From Actinomycetales bacterium (lineage in GTDB: Bacteria; Actinomycetota; Actinomycetes; Actinomycetales; Cellulomonadaceae): 64,000 nucleotides of DNA. Below the pieces are notes generated by a model. That model did not search any database. It was given only the letters and a program-made list of their open reading frames with translations, and had not been told where the DNA came from. Position numbers and translations under genes: made by a program. The stretch lies in contig JAHLLI010000015.1 in assembly GCA_020444245.1 (NCBI GenBank), forward strand, positions 1 to 64,000, given 5' to 3'. Shown in pieces: positions 55,400-64,000 of the stretch. Numbering within the stretch: position 1 is the stretch's first letter; every line of letters starts with the position of its first letter.

Positions 55400-55501
55400 C
55401 GAATCGCATCGCAGTTGTCATGCACTCTCCCCAATCCCTGTCGGGCCGCTGCTCTCCACAGCCCGGGCGGACGGGATGCATCACTTCTGCGATGCGATTC
55501 G
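55400..55501. repeat. Inverted repeat pair, about 100-base element
   Basis: CGAATCGCATCGCAG at 55400-55414 and its exact reverse complement at 55487-55501. Similarity continues inward (TGCATSAC-like) to about 27 bases per arm. No transposase. Could be a miniature element or an operator pair. Confidence 0.55.
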
Positions 55502-55583
55502 GAGGACCGCCATGGTTCTGGCGGGCGGCCCGCTCCCGCGCCTGTCACCGGGTCCGCGGGGGGGTCGACCCGCACTCATCCCG

Positions 55584-55678
55584 CGCGCCGGCTCCGCCTC
55601 CGTCGCCACTTCCCACGCGCCGGCTCCGCCTCCGTCGCCACTCCTGCCACGCGCCGGCTCCGCCTCCGTCGCCACTTC
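55584..55678 (+). repeat. Three tandem copies of a 27-base unit
   Basis: Units start at 55584, 55616 and 55650, each beginning CGCGCCGGCTCCGCCTCCGT and ending CGCCACT, separated by five- and seven-base spacers. The period is 32 then 34, so it does not keep a reading frame. Confidence 0.7.
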
Positions 55679-55740
55679 CCCACGCACTGCCCCCTCACCG
55701 CGCCGCCCCGCGCTCCGCGTGCACTCCCACCGCTGGCCGG

Positions 55741-55767
55741 GCAACCTTCTGGAGCGCGCGGGTCGTC
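55741..55767 (+). promoter_or_regulatory. ECF-type promoter of the sigma factor operon
   Basis: GCAACC at 55741-55746, 17-base spacer, CGTC at 55764-55767. The AAC and CGTC cores are typical of ECF promoters, so the sigma factor probably drives its own operon. Confidence 0.5.
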
Positions 55768-55817
55768 ATAGTGGTCGGAGGGCGCGCCGGGTCGGCGCAC
55801 CGTGAGACGGGGGGCTC

Positions 55818-56339
55818 GTGGACGCACCGGAGGGGTTCGGCGCGTTCGTCACCGAGCGCTCGCCCGCGTTGGTGCGCAGCGCGTGGCTGCTCACCGGGGA
55901 CCAGGCGAGCGCGCAGGACCTCGTCCAGACCGCCCTTGCGAAGACCTGGGTGCGCTGGGACCGCGTGGTCCGACAGGAAGCCCCGGAGGGCTACGTCCGG
56001 CGTGTGATGGTGACGACGTACCTGTCGTGGCGACGGCGCCGCTGGCACGGCGAGCTGCCCACGGAGGCGATGCCGGAGCGCGCCGTGGAGGGCGATCCGT
56101 ACGGCGAAGCCGAGCTGCGCGCGACGGTGCGCGCGGCGCTCGACGAGCTCCCTCGACGCCAGCGGGCCGTCGTCGTGCTGCGCTACTTCGACGACCTGAC
56201 CGAGGCCCAGACCGCGCACGCGCTGGGCTGCTCGGTCGGCACCGTCAAGAGCCAGGCCGCGAAGGCCCTGGCGAAGCTGCGCGCCAGCGCCCACCTGTCA
56301 GCGATCTGGGGCGAGGAGGTCTCCCATGACCAGAGCTGA
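55818..56339 (+). CDS. ECF sigma factor, SigE-like (SACE family)
   Basis: 173 residues. Region 2 (FVTERSPALVRSAWLLTGDQASAQDLVQTALAKTWVRW) and region 4 (LDELPRRQRAVVVLRYFDDLTEAQTAHALGCSVGTVKSQAAKALAKLR). GTG start after GGGGG. Overlaps the next gene by 14 bases, so the downstream membrane protein is the probable anti-sigma partner. Confidence 0.92.
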   Translation: MDAPEGFGAFVTERSPALVRSAWLLTGDQASAQDLVQTALAKTWVRWDRVVRQEAPEGYVRRVMVTTYLSWRRRRWHGELPTEAMPERAVEGDPYGEAELRATVRAALDELPRRQRAVVVLRYFDDLTEAQTAHALGCSVGTVKSQAAKALAKLRASAHLSAIWGEEVSHDQS

Positions 56340-57741
56340 GGAGCAGCTGAGCCGACTCCTGGCCGCGGCCGCACCCGACGGCACGGGCGTCGCCGTGGAC
56401 GACGTGGCGTCGATGGTCCGGCGCCGTCGCCAGGTCCGCGAGACGGGCGTCGCCGTCGCGACCGTGCTCGCGGCGGTCGCGACGGTGGTCGGGATCGCGG
56501 TCGTCACCCCGCGATCGCCCGCCGCGCCCTCACCTCCCGCAGTGGACCTGACCGGCACGGTGCCCTGGTCCGACGCTCGGGCGACCCCCTACGTGCCGCC
56601 CGAGCAGCCCAGCCCGAGCGCCGACGCGCGCCCGTGCACCGCCGCCGACGTCACGGCGACCGCCGGGGAGTCGGACGGCGCGGGTGGCCGCCTGGTGCGC
56701 TACATCGAGCTGCGGAACACCGGCTCGTCGGCCTGCCTGCTGCAGGGGTACCCGCAGGTCACCGCGATCGGCGACGGCCTGCCGGACGTCGAGGCCACAC
56801 AGGGCAGCTTCTTCCCCGGCACCGGTGCCGCCGACATGCAGCCCGGCGAGGTGACCACACTGGGGATCGAGACCACGACCGAGTGCCAGGCACTGGTGTC
56901 GGGGGCGGTGAGCGGGCCGTGGCCCGGGCTGCGCATCACGCTCCCCGACGGCGGCGGCACGGTCGACGTCGAGGTGCCTGAGGGCGTCGACGCGCTCTGC
57001 GGGCTGAAGACGTCGGAGTTCTCCGGGCCCACCCCCACGCTGCCCGCGGTCGCGGACCCCCTGGCCTCGCTACGGGCGAGCCTGGAGCTCCCGGCGACGT
57101 TCGTGCCCGGCGAACCCTTGGTCTACGTGGTGCGGCTGACCAACCCGACCGACGCGGCGATCGCGCTGGACCGGTGCCCCTCCTACCTCGAGACACTCAC
57201 CGGGGCGACGACCCACAAGGAGTCCCACGCACTGGCCTGCGCAGCGGCGGGCGGCGAGATCGGCCCGCACCTGACCGTCGCGTTCGAGATGCGGCTCGCC
57301 GTTCCCGCGGACGCGCAGACGTGGCTCGCCCTGAGCTCGCACCAACCGCCGTCGTGGCCGGTCACCGTGACCTGGTCGCTCACCGCGCCCTTCGACGTGT
57401 CCGCGACCGCCGCGCTCACGCTGGTCGACGCCGCGAGCACGGACGCACCCACCGCGACCGCCACCGGCGTGCTCGAGCTCGTCGGCGGCCCCGCCACGAC
57501 GAGCGGGACCACACCGCGGCGCGGGACCGCCGGGACGGTGACGTTCACCGACGATGCGACGAGCACCACCTACTCGGCCACTGCAGCGTCCGACGGGACC
57601 TTCTCGCTCGACGTCCCGCCGGGCACCTACACGGTCGCGGGGACCCCGACTGACTGGTCCTCGCCGTGCGCGCAGGGCGATCCGGTCGACGTCCCCGCAG
57701 GGGGCGCTTCCGGCATCGACGTCATCTGCTCCATCCCGTAG
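56326..57741 (+). CDS. Membrane protein with DUF4232-like domain, putative anti-sigma partner
   Basis: 471 residues. Short cytoplasmic N-terminus (1-38), one membrane helix (about 40-62), Pro-rich linker, then an extracytoplasmic DUF4232-like domain (CTAADVTATAGES, NTGSSACLLQGYPQVTAIG), a second beta domain, and a C-terminal carboxypeptidase-regulatory-like module (TYSATAASDGTFSLDVPPGTYTV). Layout fits a sensor tied to the sigma factor. No zinc-finger anti-sigma motif. Confidence 0.72.
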   Translation: MTRAEEQLSRLLAAAAPDGTGVAVDDVASMVRRRRQVRETGVAVATVLAAVATVVGIAVVTPRSPAAPSPPAVDLTGTVPWSDARATPYVPPEQPSPSADARPCTAADVTATAGESDGAGGRLVRYIELRNTGSSACLLQGYPQVTAIGDGLPDVEATQGSFFPGTGAADMQPGEVTTLGIETTTECQALVSGAVSGPWPGLRITLPDGGGTVDVEVPEGVDALCGLKTSEFSGPTPTLPAVADPLASLRASLELPATFVPGEPLVYVVRLTNPTDAAIALDRCPSYLETLTGATTHKESHALACAAAGGEIGPHLTVAFEMRLAVPADAQTWLALSSHQPPSWPVTVTWSLTAPFDVSATAALTLVDAASTDAPTATATGVLELVGGPATTSGTTPRRGTAGTVTFTDDATSTTYSATAASDGTFSLDVPPGTYTVAGTPTDWSSPCAQGDPVDVPAGGASGIDVICSIP

Positions 57742-57794
57742 GCCGCAGCCCATCTCGTCGCACCCCAGCCCGGTCGGGCCGCGCGCGACGCGGG

Positions 57795-59477
<1,683 letters not shown>

Positions 59478-59522
59478 TGCGGGCTCGCTCCAGTCGTCGC
59501 GGGGTCGTCGGTCCGACCCGAC

Positions 59523-59528
59523 AGCCTA
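59523..59528 (-). promoter_or_regulatory. -10 box of ettA overlapping the ssb stop
   Basis: TAGGCT on the minus strand, whose TAG is the ssb stop codon. Predicts a leader of about 40 bases with GGAG before the ettA GTG. Confidence 0.4.
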
Positions 59529-60080
59529 CGGCGTGCGCACGAGCTCGGCGTCGTCGGGCTGGGCGTCAGCCGTCTCGGACACGGGGCCGTGCACCGCCCA
59601 CGGGTCCGCGGGCATCGCGCCGCCCGGCTCGTCCGGCCCGGCGGGCCCGTCCGGACCGTCGGAGCCACCGCCGCCGGACCCGGGGTCGCGGGGCTCCGGG
59701 CCGTCGGTCGGGCCGTCACGACGCACGCGTCGCCTGAAGGTCCCGTTGCCCCACGTCAGGTCGTGGCCCACGGCGTCGGCCTCGATGACGAACCCGGCCT
59801 GCTGTCCCTTGTCGGCCTGCCAGACCTCCGTGCGCAGCCGCCCCGTGACCACCACCGGGTCGCCCTTGCGGACGGACTCGGCCACGTTGAGCGCCAGGTC
59901 GCGGAACGCCTTGACCGTGAACCACTCGGTGGGCCCGTCGCCCCACTCGCCGCTGCGCGGGTCGAACCTCCGCTCGGTCACCGAGACCCGGAACGAGGTG
60001 AACGCCACCCCGTCGCCGGAGATCTCCCGCGGGGTCGTGCCCGCCCACCCGGTCACCGTGACCGTCGCTGCCTTGCGCAT
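59526..60080 (-). CDS. ssb: Single-stranded DNA-binding protein
   Basis: 184 residues. OB-fold at about 5-110 (VTVTGWAGTTPREI, FTSFRVSVTERRFD, WFTVKAFRDLALNVAESVRKGDPVVVTGRLRTEVW), then an acidic Gly/Pro/Asp-rich tail. The tail ends DDAELVRTP, not the DDDIPF-type tip that recruits partners, so it is probably a second, SsbB-like protein. ATG 60080 with GAGG upstream. Confidence 0.9.
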   Translation of the reverse strand: MRKAATVTVTGWAGTTPREISGDGVAFTSFRVSVTERRFDPRSGEWGDGPTEWFTVKAFRDLALNVAESVRKGDPVVVTGRLRTEVWQADKGQQAGFVIEADAVGHDLTWGNGTFRRRVRRDGPTDGPEPRDPGSGGGGSDGPDGPAGPDEPGGAMPADPWAVHGPVSETADAQPDDAELVRTP

Positions 60081-60162
60081 GATCGCCTCGATCCCGGCCG
60101 GAACCTCCGGCCTCCGACGGTCACGGTGGCCGGACCGGCGACCGGGCGCGGCCCAGGACCGC

Positions 60163-61659
60163 TCAGTCGGTGGACGAACCCGCCGAGGCCGGGGATGTGG
60201 ACGACGCCTCGCGCACCGCCCGGTGGTCCTCGAGCACCGCGCGGCTCGGCGCCGCGAGCTCCGACTCGACCGCCCCGACCACCGCGGCACGCCCCGCCGC
60301 GAGCAGCCTGGCACCCGCGGCCTGCAGCGCAGCTCGCCGCCGCCTGGCCGCCGACCACGGAAGGAGCACGGCCACCAGCACGAGCGCTCCGGCCACCGCC
60401 CACCACCACGGCGCCCACAGCACGCCGGCGACGCCCGCCGCCACCACGGCCAGCCCCAACGGCCAGGCCACCCACCACGCGACCCGGCCGCGCGGCGGCG
60501 CGGGCACGCTGACCTGCGCCAACGCGTCGTCCACCGCCCGGACGAGCGCGTCGTCATCGGCCACCGTGGCATCGAGCGCCTCGGCCCACGGTGCGGGCAG
60601 CGGGCCCGACACGTCGGCGAGCCAAGCCTCGCGGACCAGCGAGGCCCGGTCGACCTGGACCGGTCCGAGCGTCGGGGCCTGGAGGGTGGGCTCGCTCGCC
60701 GCCGGGGCGCCCCGCGCGATCGCGGCCACCTCGCCGGGCACTCCGGCGGCCTCCAGCAGCGCGTCCACGGCGCGGGCGACCGGCAGGTCGGGTTCGGACG
60801 GCCCAACCACCGCGGCGAGTGCCGCCGCGGCGTCGTGCAGCTCCGCGGCGGCGCGCAGCTCGGCCACGCCCCGGTCCGCGACGGTCTGGGCCAGCACGGC
60901 CCGCAGCGTGTCCATGCTGTCGCCGGTGGTCGCGGACACCGCGAGGGTGCGGACGTCGGCCAGCCCGTCAGCGCGGACCAGGCGCGCGACATCCGCCATC
61001 AGCTGGCCACGGTGGCCCGGCGGGACGGTGTCCACCTGGTTGAGCACCACGAGCATCGCGCCCTCGTGCCCTGCCAGGTGGCGCAGGTAGCCCGAGTGCA
61101 GCGCGTCGTCGGCGTACTTCTGGGGGTCGACCACCCAGCACATCAGGTCGACCTGCGGGATCAGCCGGTCCACGACGGCGTGGTGGGCCGCCTCGATCGA
61201 GTCGTGGTCCGGCACGTCGAGCAGCACCAGGCCGCGCAGGTCGGCCTGGGTCTCGCCGTCGAGCTCGGACTCCCGCTCGATCCGCCGGTCCCGCTCGACG
61301 CCCAGCCAGTCCAGCAGCGCGGACGCGTCGTGCGCCCACACGCACGCGGTGACCTGGGAGGTGGTCGGCCGGCGCACCCCGACCTCGGCGAAGTCCAGAC
61401 CGGTGAGCGCGTTGAACACGGTCGACTTGCCCGAGCCGGTGCCCCCGACCAGTGCGACCACGGTGTGGTCCACCCCGAGCGCGAGCCGGTCGCGCACCCC
61501 CGCGAGGAGCACCGACACCCGCTCCCGGATCTCCGGCGGGACCCGGTCCCCGCCTCGGTGCAGCGCGGCGTCGAGGCGCTCGACCTCGGCCAGCAGCGCA
61601 GCGGTGCGCTCGCCGGGAGCGTTCGCGGTCGAGCCGCCGGGCTCGGACGCGTCGGTCAT
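60163..61659 (-). CDS. Dynamin-like GTPase B2
   Basis: 498 residues, paralogue of B1. G1 GGTGSGKST at 72-80, RRPTTSQV, G3 DVPDHDS, the shared DLMCWVVDPQKYADDALHSGYLRHL segment, G4 LNQVD. Two hydrophobic segments near 395-445 and a basic patch follow. ATGA overlap with the A2 stop at 61656-61659. Confidence 0.83.
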   Translation of the reverse strand: MTDASEPGGSTANAPGERTAALLAEVERLDAALHRGGDRVPPEIRERVSVLLAGVRDRLALGVDHTVVALVGGTGSGKSTVFNALTGLDFAEVGVRRPTTSQVTACVWAHDASALLDWLGVERDRRIERESELDGETQADLRGLVLLDVPDHDSIEAAHHAVVDRLIPQVDLMCWVVDPQKYADDALHSGYLRHLAGHEGAMLVVLNQVDTVPPGHRGQLMADVARLVRADGLADVRTLAVSATTGDSMDTLRAVLAQTVADRGVAELRAAAELHDAAAALAAVVGPSEPDLPVARAVDALLEAAGVPGEVAAIARGAPAASEPTLQAPTLGPVQVDRASLVREAWLADVSGPLPAPWAEALDATVADDDALVRAVDDALAQVSVPAPPRGRVAWWVAWPLGLAVVAAGVAGVLWAPWWWAVAGALVLVAVLLPWSAARRRRAALQAAGARLLAAGRAAVVGAVESELAAPSRAVLEDHRAVREASSTSPASAGSSTD

Positions 61660-63296
61660 GTCCACTCCTTGAGCACAGCACGCCGCAGCCGGAGGCGGGC
61701 CGCCGCGTCGTCGGCGAGGTCCGGCAGGTCCAGGCCCGCGCGCACCCGGGCGCCGGCGGCGAGCACCTGGGCACGCATCCGGGCGGCCAGGTCCGCGGCG
61801 GTCTCGTCGTTCAGCGTCCGCCCCAGCTCCCCGCCCAGGGCGCGCTCGGCGACGACCTGCGCGGCCCCCACGCCCAGCGACGCGGCGGCGACCACCACGC
61901 CGGCGCCGGACGTCCCGGCCTGCTTGAGCAGGCGGGCGGCCCCGCGCCGGGCCTTCGCGTCGTGGCCGCCCAGGCCCTCGACCCGGGCGGACGCAGCGTC
62001 GAGCCACGCCTGCGCCTCGGCGTCCGGGCTCGCCGCCCCCGGGGGTTCGTCCGGCAGCTCGATCGCGGCGAGCCGCTCACCCAGCTCGGCGGTCACCGCC
62101 CGTTCGCCCGCCCTGCGGGCCGCGACCAGGGCGACCCGAGCCGCCCCCAGCAGCTCACTGCCGACCTCGGCCAGTGCCGCGGCCCGAGCGTCCGCCGCCC
62201 GTCGAGAGCCCCAGGCACTGCCGAGCGGACCGCCACGCCCGGAGTGCGCCGCCCACGCGCTGCGCACCGGCCCCTCGGAGACGCCGCCACGGCCCACCTC
62301 GGCCGCCATCCGGTCGGCCGGGCTCGCGAGCACGCCGTCGAGCTCGGCCTCGATCGCCACGCGCTCGTCGACCTGCTCCTGGACGGCCTCCGCCAGCTCG
62401 CCGACCCACGGACGAAGTGTGGCCAGCGAGCCGCGCTGGGTGCGGGCGATCACGCCCTGTGCCCGGTCGGCGCCGGCCAGCACGGTCAACCACCGCCGCA
62501 CCGGCGCGACCGACGCCTCCGGCAGGAGCCCCTCGTGGGGCCCGGCGTCGGGGACGAGGAACAGCGGCACCGTCGACAGCCCGTGCGCGCCCAGGCGCTT
62601 GAGCAGGTCGGAGCGCACCGTGACCACGGCGTCCTTCGGCACCCGGTTGAGCACCATCGCCATCGCCGCACCACGTTCGGCGGCCCGGTCGAGGACCTGC
62701 CACGGCAGGGCGTCGCCGTAGCGCGAGGCCGTGGTGCAGAACAACCACAGGTCCGCGCCCTCGAGGAGCCGGTGAGCCATCTCGCGGTTCTCGGCGAGCA
62801 GGGAGTCCATGTCGGGCGCATCGACCAGCGCGACCCCGCGCGGTACGGCCTCGCGGGCGACGGTCTCCATGTCGGCCAGCAGCGGGTGCCCCGCGAGCAG
62901 CTCGCCGTCGGCCGGGTGGTGCACCAGGACGGGGCGGCGCGTGGTGGGCCGGAGCACGCCGGCCGGCGTGACCTCCTCGCCCAGCACGGAGTTGACCAGC
63001 GTGGACTTGCCCGCACCGGTCGACCCGGCGACCACCACCAGGCCCGGCGCGCTCAGCTCGCGCAACCGCGGCAGCAGGTGGTCGTCGAGCTGGGCGAGTA
63101 GCTCCGCCCGGCGCTCGCGAGCGCGGTCGACCCCGGGCAGCGGCAGCGGGAACCCGGTCTCCGCGACGTCGCGGCGCAGGTCACCTACCGCGTCCAGCAG
63201 GGACGACCTGGCGACCGGCCGCTCGGGGTCCGGTTCGCCCGAGCTGTCGGCGACCCTCCCCCACGCACGCGTCGCTCCGCTGTCCACGGGCGTCAT
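61656..63296 (-). CDS. Dynamin-like GTPase A2
   Basis: 546 residues, paralogue of A1. G1 GSTGAGKST, LRPTTRRPVLVHH, G3 LVDAPDMDS, ADLWLFCTTASRYGDALPW, G4-like LNRVPKD. Ala/Gly-rich hydrophobic region near 470-500. The start is uncertain: ATG 63296 directly follows GGGAGG, while a GTG at 63368 opens a stretch with only about two-thirds G/C at third positions, unlike the rest. Confidence 0.8.
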   Translation of the reverse strand: MTPVDSGATRAWGRVADSSGEPDPERPVARSSLLDAVGDLRRDVAETGFPLPLPGVDRARERRAELLAQLDDHLLPRLRELSAPGLVVVAGSTGAGKSTLVNSVLGEEVTPAGVLRPTTRRPVLVHHPADGELLAGHPLLADMETVAREAVPRGVALVDAPDMDSLLAENREMAHRLLEGADLWLFCTTASRYGDALPWQVLDRAAERGAAMAMVLNRVPKDAVVTVRSDLLKRLGAHGLSTVPLFLVPDAGPHEGLLPEASVAPVRRWLTVLAGADRAQGVIARTQRGSLATLRPWVGELAEAVQEQVDERVAIEAELDGVLASPADRMAAEVGRGGVSEGPVRSAWAAHSGRGGPLGSAWGSRRAADARAAALAEVGSELLGAARVALVAARRAGERAVTAELGERLAAIELPDEPPGAASPDAEAQAWLDAASARVEGLGGHDAKARRGAARLLKQAGTSGAGVVVAAASLGVGAAQVVAERALGGELGRTLNDETAADLAARMRAQVLAAGARVRAGLDLPDLADDAAARLRLRRAVLKEWT

Positions 63297-63426
63297 CCTC
63301 CCGTGGGGCGCACCTGGGACAAAACGCCCGCGCCGGTCACGACGCGTGTCATCGGCTGTCGCGGACACACCTCACGGCGACCACGCGTACGGACACGGGG
63401 CCGGTCGGCTCGACAGGTTGAGTGAC

Positions 63427-63458
63427 GGAGGGGCGGGCCCGCTCGGGCCCGCCCCTCC
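63427..63458 (-). terminator. Strong hairpin terminator of the repeat-protein gene
   Basis: 14-base perfect arms (GGAGGGGCGGGCCC and its complement) around GCTC, 30 bases after the stop at 63488 on the minus strand and upstream of the A2 GTPase gene. Confidence 0.65.
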
Positions 63459-63487
63459 CTTCCTCGGCGGCCAGCGCCGGGTGGTGC

Positions 63488-63826
63488 CTAGCGCTCGCCG
63501 TCCTCGACGGCGTCGCCCGGGTCGTTGGTGCCTCCGCCGACGGCACCCGTCCCGCTGGACGGGGCACCCTCACCAGGCGGCTCGGTCGGAGCGTTGGTCC
63601 CGCCACCCACGGCACCGGTGCCACGCGACGGAGCGCCCGCGCCCGGCGGCTCGCTCGGCGCGTTCGTCCCGCCGCCCACGGCACCCGTCCCGCTGGACGG
63701 GGCACCCTCACCAGGCGGCTCGCTCGGAGCGTTGGTCCCGCCACCCACGGCGCCGGTACCACTTGTCGGAGCGCCCGCACCGCCCTCGTAGGTCGGCTCG
63801 TGCTCATGTGTGTGCTTGTCGTTCAT
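63488..63826 (-). CDS. Small protein with four 23-residue Gly/Pro-rich repeats
   Basis: 112 residues from an ATG with GGAGGA upstream. A His/Glu-rich N-terminus (MNDKHTHEHEP) precedes four near-identical 23-residue repeats with core SGTGAVGGGTN followed by an APSEPP turn, the last one ending in an acidic tail. No hydrophobic helix and no signal peptide, so probably disordered and cytoplasmic. Function unknown. Reading frames in the other phases and strand repeat as well but lack start signals. Confidence 0.7.
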   Translation of the reverse strand: MNDKHTHEHEPTYEGGAGAPTSGTGAVGGGTNAPSEPPGEGAPSSGTGAVGGGTNAPSEPPGAGAPSRGTGAVGGGTNAPTEPPGEGAPSSGTGAVGGGTNDPGDAVEDGER

Positions 63827-64000
63827 GTCGTCCTCCTCGCCACGCTGCCCCGGCTTCGAGTCTCGGTGGACGTCGTCGTGGCTGGTTGTGGGGAGGCTGC
63901 TCAGCTGGGCGCCTCCCGCCGGGGGTGGCCCACATCGCCGCTCGCTGTGCGAGCGGGCACCTGTCCAGGGTTGCACGGCCGAGACCGGGCCGCGACCGCG
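63827..64000. other. Region upstream of the repeat-protein gene
   Basis: 174 bases to the window edge. Must hold the promoter of the repeat protein. No clear -35/-10 pair and no gene start recognised. Confidence 0.3.

Larger units (their letters stand above)
55207..55817. other. 611-base non-coding stretch with inverted and tandem repeats
   Basis: Between the divergent A1 and sigma factor genes. Holds a 15-base perfect inverted repeat, three tandem copies of a 27-base unit, long C-rich tracts, and an ECF-type promoter at 55741-55767. Small ORFs here have no start signals and follow the repeats. Confidence 0.6.

Noticed and set aside
55584-55678. CRISPR array
   Set aside because: Only three units with five- and seven-base spacers and no palindromic repeat.
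55366-55805. Small ORFs with repeated RAGSASVAT-like peptides
   Set aside because: Produced by the tandem DNA repeats, whose uneven period breaks the frame, and no ribosome sites precede them.
63488-63826. CRISPR-like array
   Set aside because: The 69-base repeats are contiguous, have no spacers, and keep one reading frame with a ribosome site.

Overview
High-GC (roughly 73-75%) chromosomal DNA from an actinomycete, most like a Micrococcales member such as Cellulomonas or a relative. Pointers are the very strong G/C third-position bias, a mycothiol-type DsbA protein, a SARP/AfsR-type regulator, a SigE-type ECF sigma factor, CUT1 sugar permeases without their own ATPase, an Eis-type acetyltransferase and many genes that look leaderless. 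No rRNA, tRNA, CRISPR array, prophage or intact insertion sequence was seen. About 53 protein genes are supported.

Layout. 1-1624: 5' part of an FtsX-type ABC permease. 2001-15869: a sugar island that reads as L-fucose use: a type III ketoglutarate-semialdehyde-dehydrogenase-like ALDH, a FadR-type GntR regulator, and a ten-gene operon (GH151/GHL6-like fucosidase, Zn-ADH, aldo/keto reductase, fuconolactonase-like amidohydrolase, UxaA-family dehydratase, CUT1 binding protein and two permeases, FucU mutarotase, Gfo/Idh/MocA dehydrogenase). A shared 11-bp motif upstream of all three units is probably the regulator's operator. 15913-21747: two membrane-anchored beta-propeller proteins and a large secreted subtilisin. 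21891-22907: two CrcB fluoride channels and a tiny membrane ORF. 22946-24768: cysK-cysE behind a cysteine-rich leader peptide and hairpins, a cysteine-responsive attenuator. 24765-28052: ATL protein, PP2C phosphatase, Eis-like acetyltransferase, RpiB. 28084-29741: a D-glucuronyl C5-epimerase-like gene of atypical composition next to the wrecked 5' end of a sirtuin gene. 29785-39810: M13 metallopeptidase, DUF6636 protein, DsbA-like protein, PepN, MalQ, GH15. 39991-44391: SDR, MscS channel, PTS EIIB and two EIIA, SnoaL-like lipoprotein, VOC protein. 44516-51749: SARP regulator, truncated haemoglobin, TesB, NAD(P)-binding/DUF2867 protein, PanE-like reductase, hotdog thioesterase. 51746-63296: two tandem pairs of dynamin-like GTPases that bracket a repeat-rich non-coding stretch, an ECF sigma factor with a DUF4232 membrane protein, EttA and SSB. 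63488-63826: a small four-repeat Gly/Pro-rich protein.

How the genes work together. In the fucose island the ABC system would import fucosylated oligosaccharides, the cytoplasmic fucosidase would release L-fucose, FucU would mutarotate it, and the AKR, amidohydrolase and UxaA-type enzyme would give 2-keto-3-deoxy-L-fuconate. The final cleavage enzyme and the transporter ATPase are not in the window. The cys unit is a self-contained feedback circuit. Each dynamin pair has one A-type and one B-type member joined by translational coupling or near overlap, as expected for proteins acting together at the membrane.
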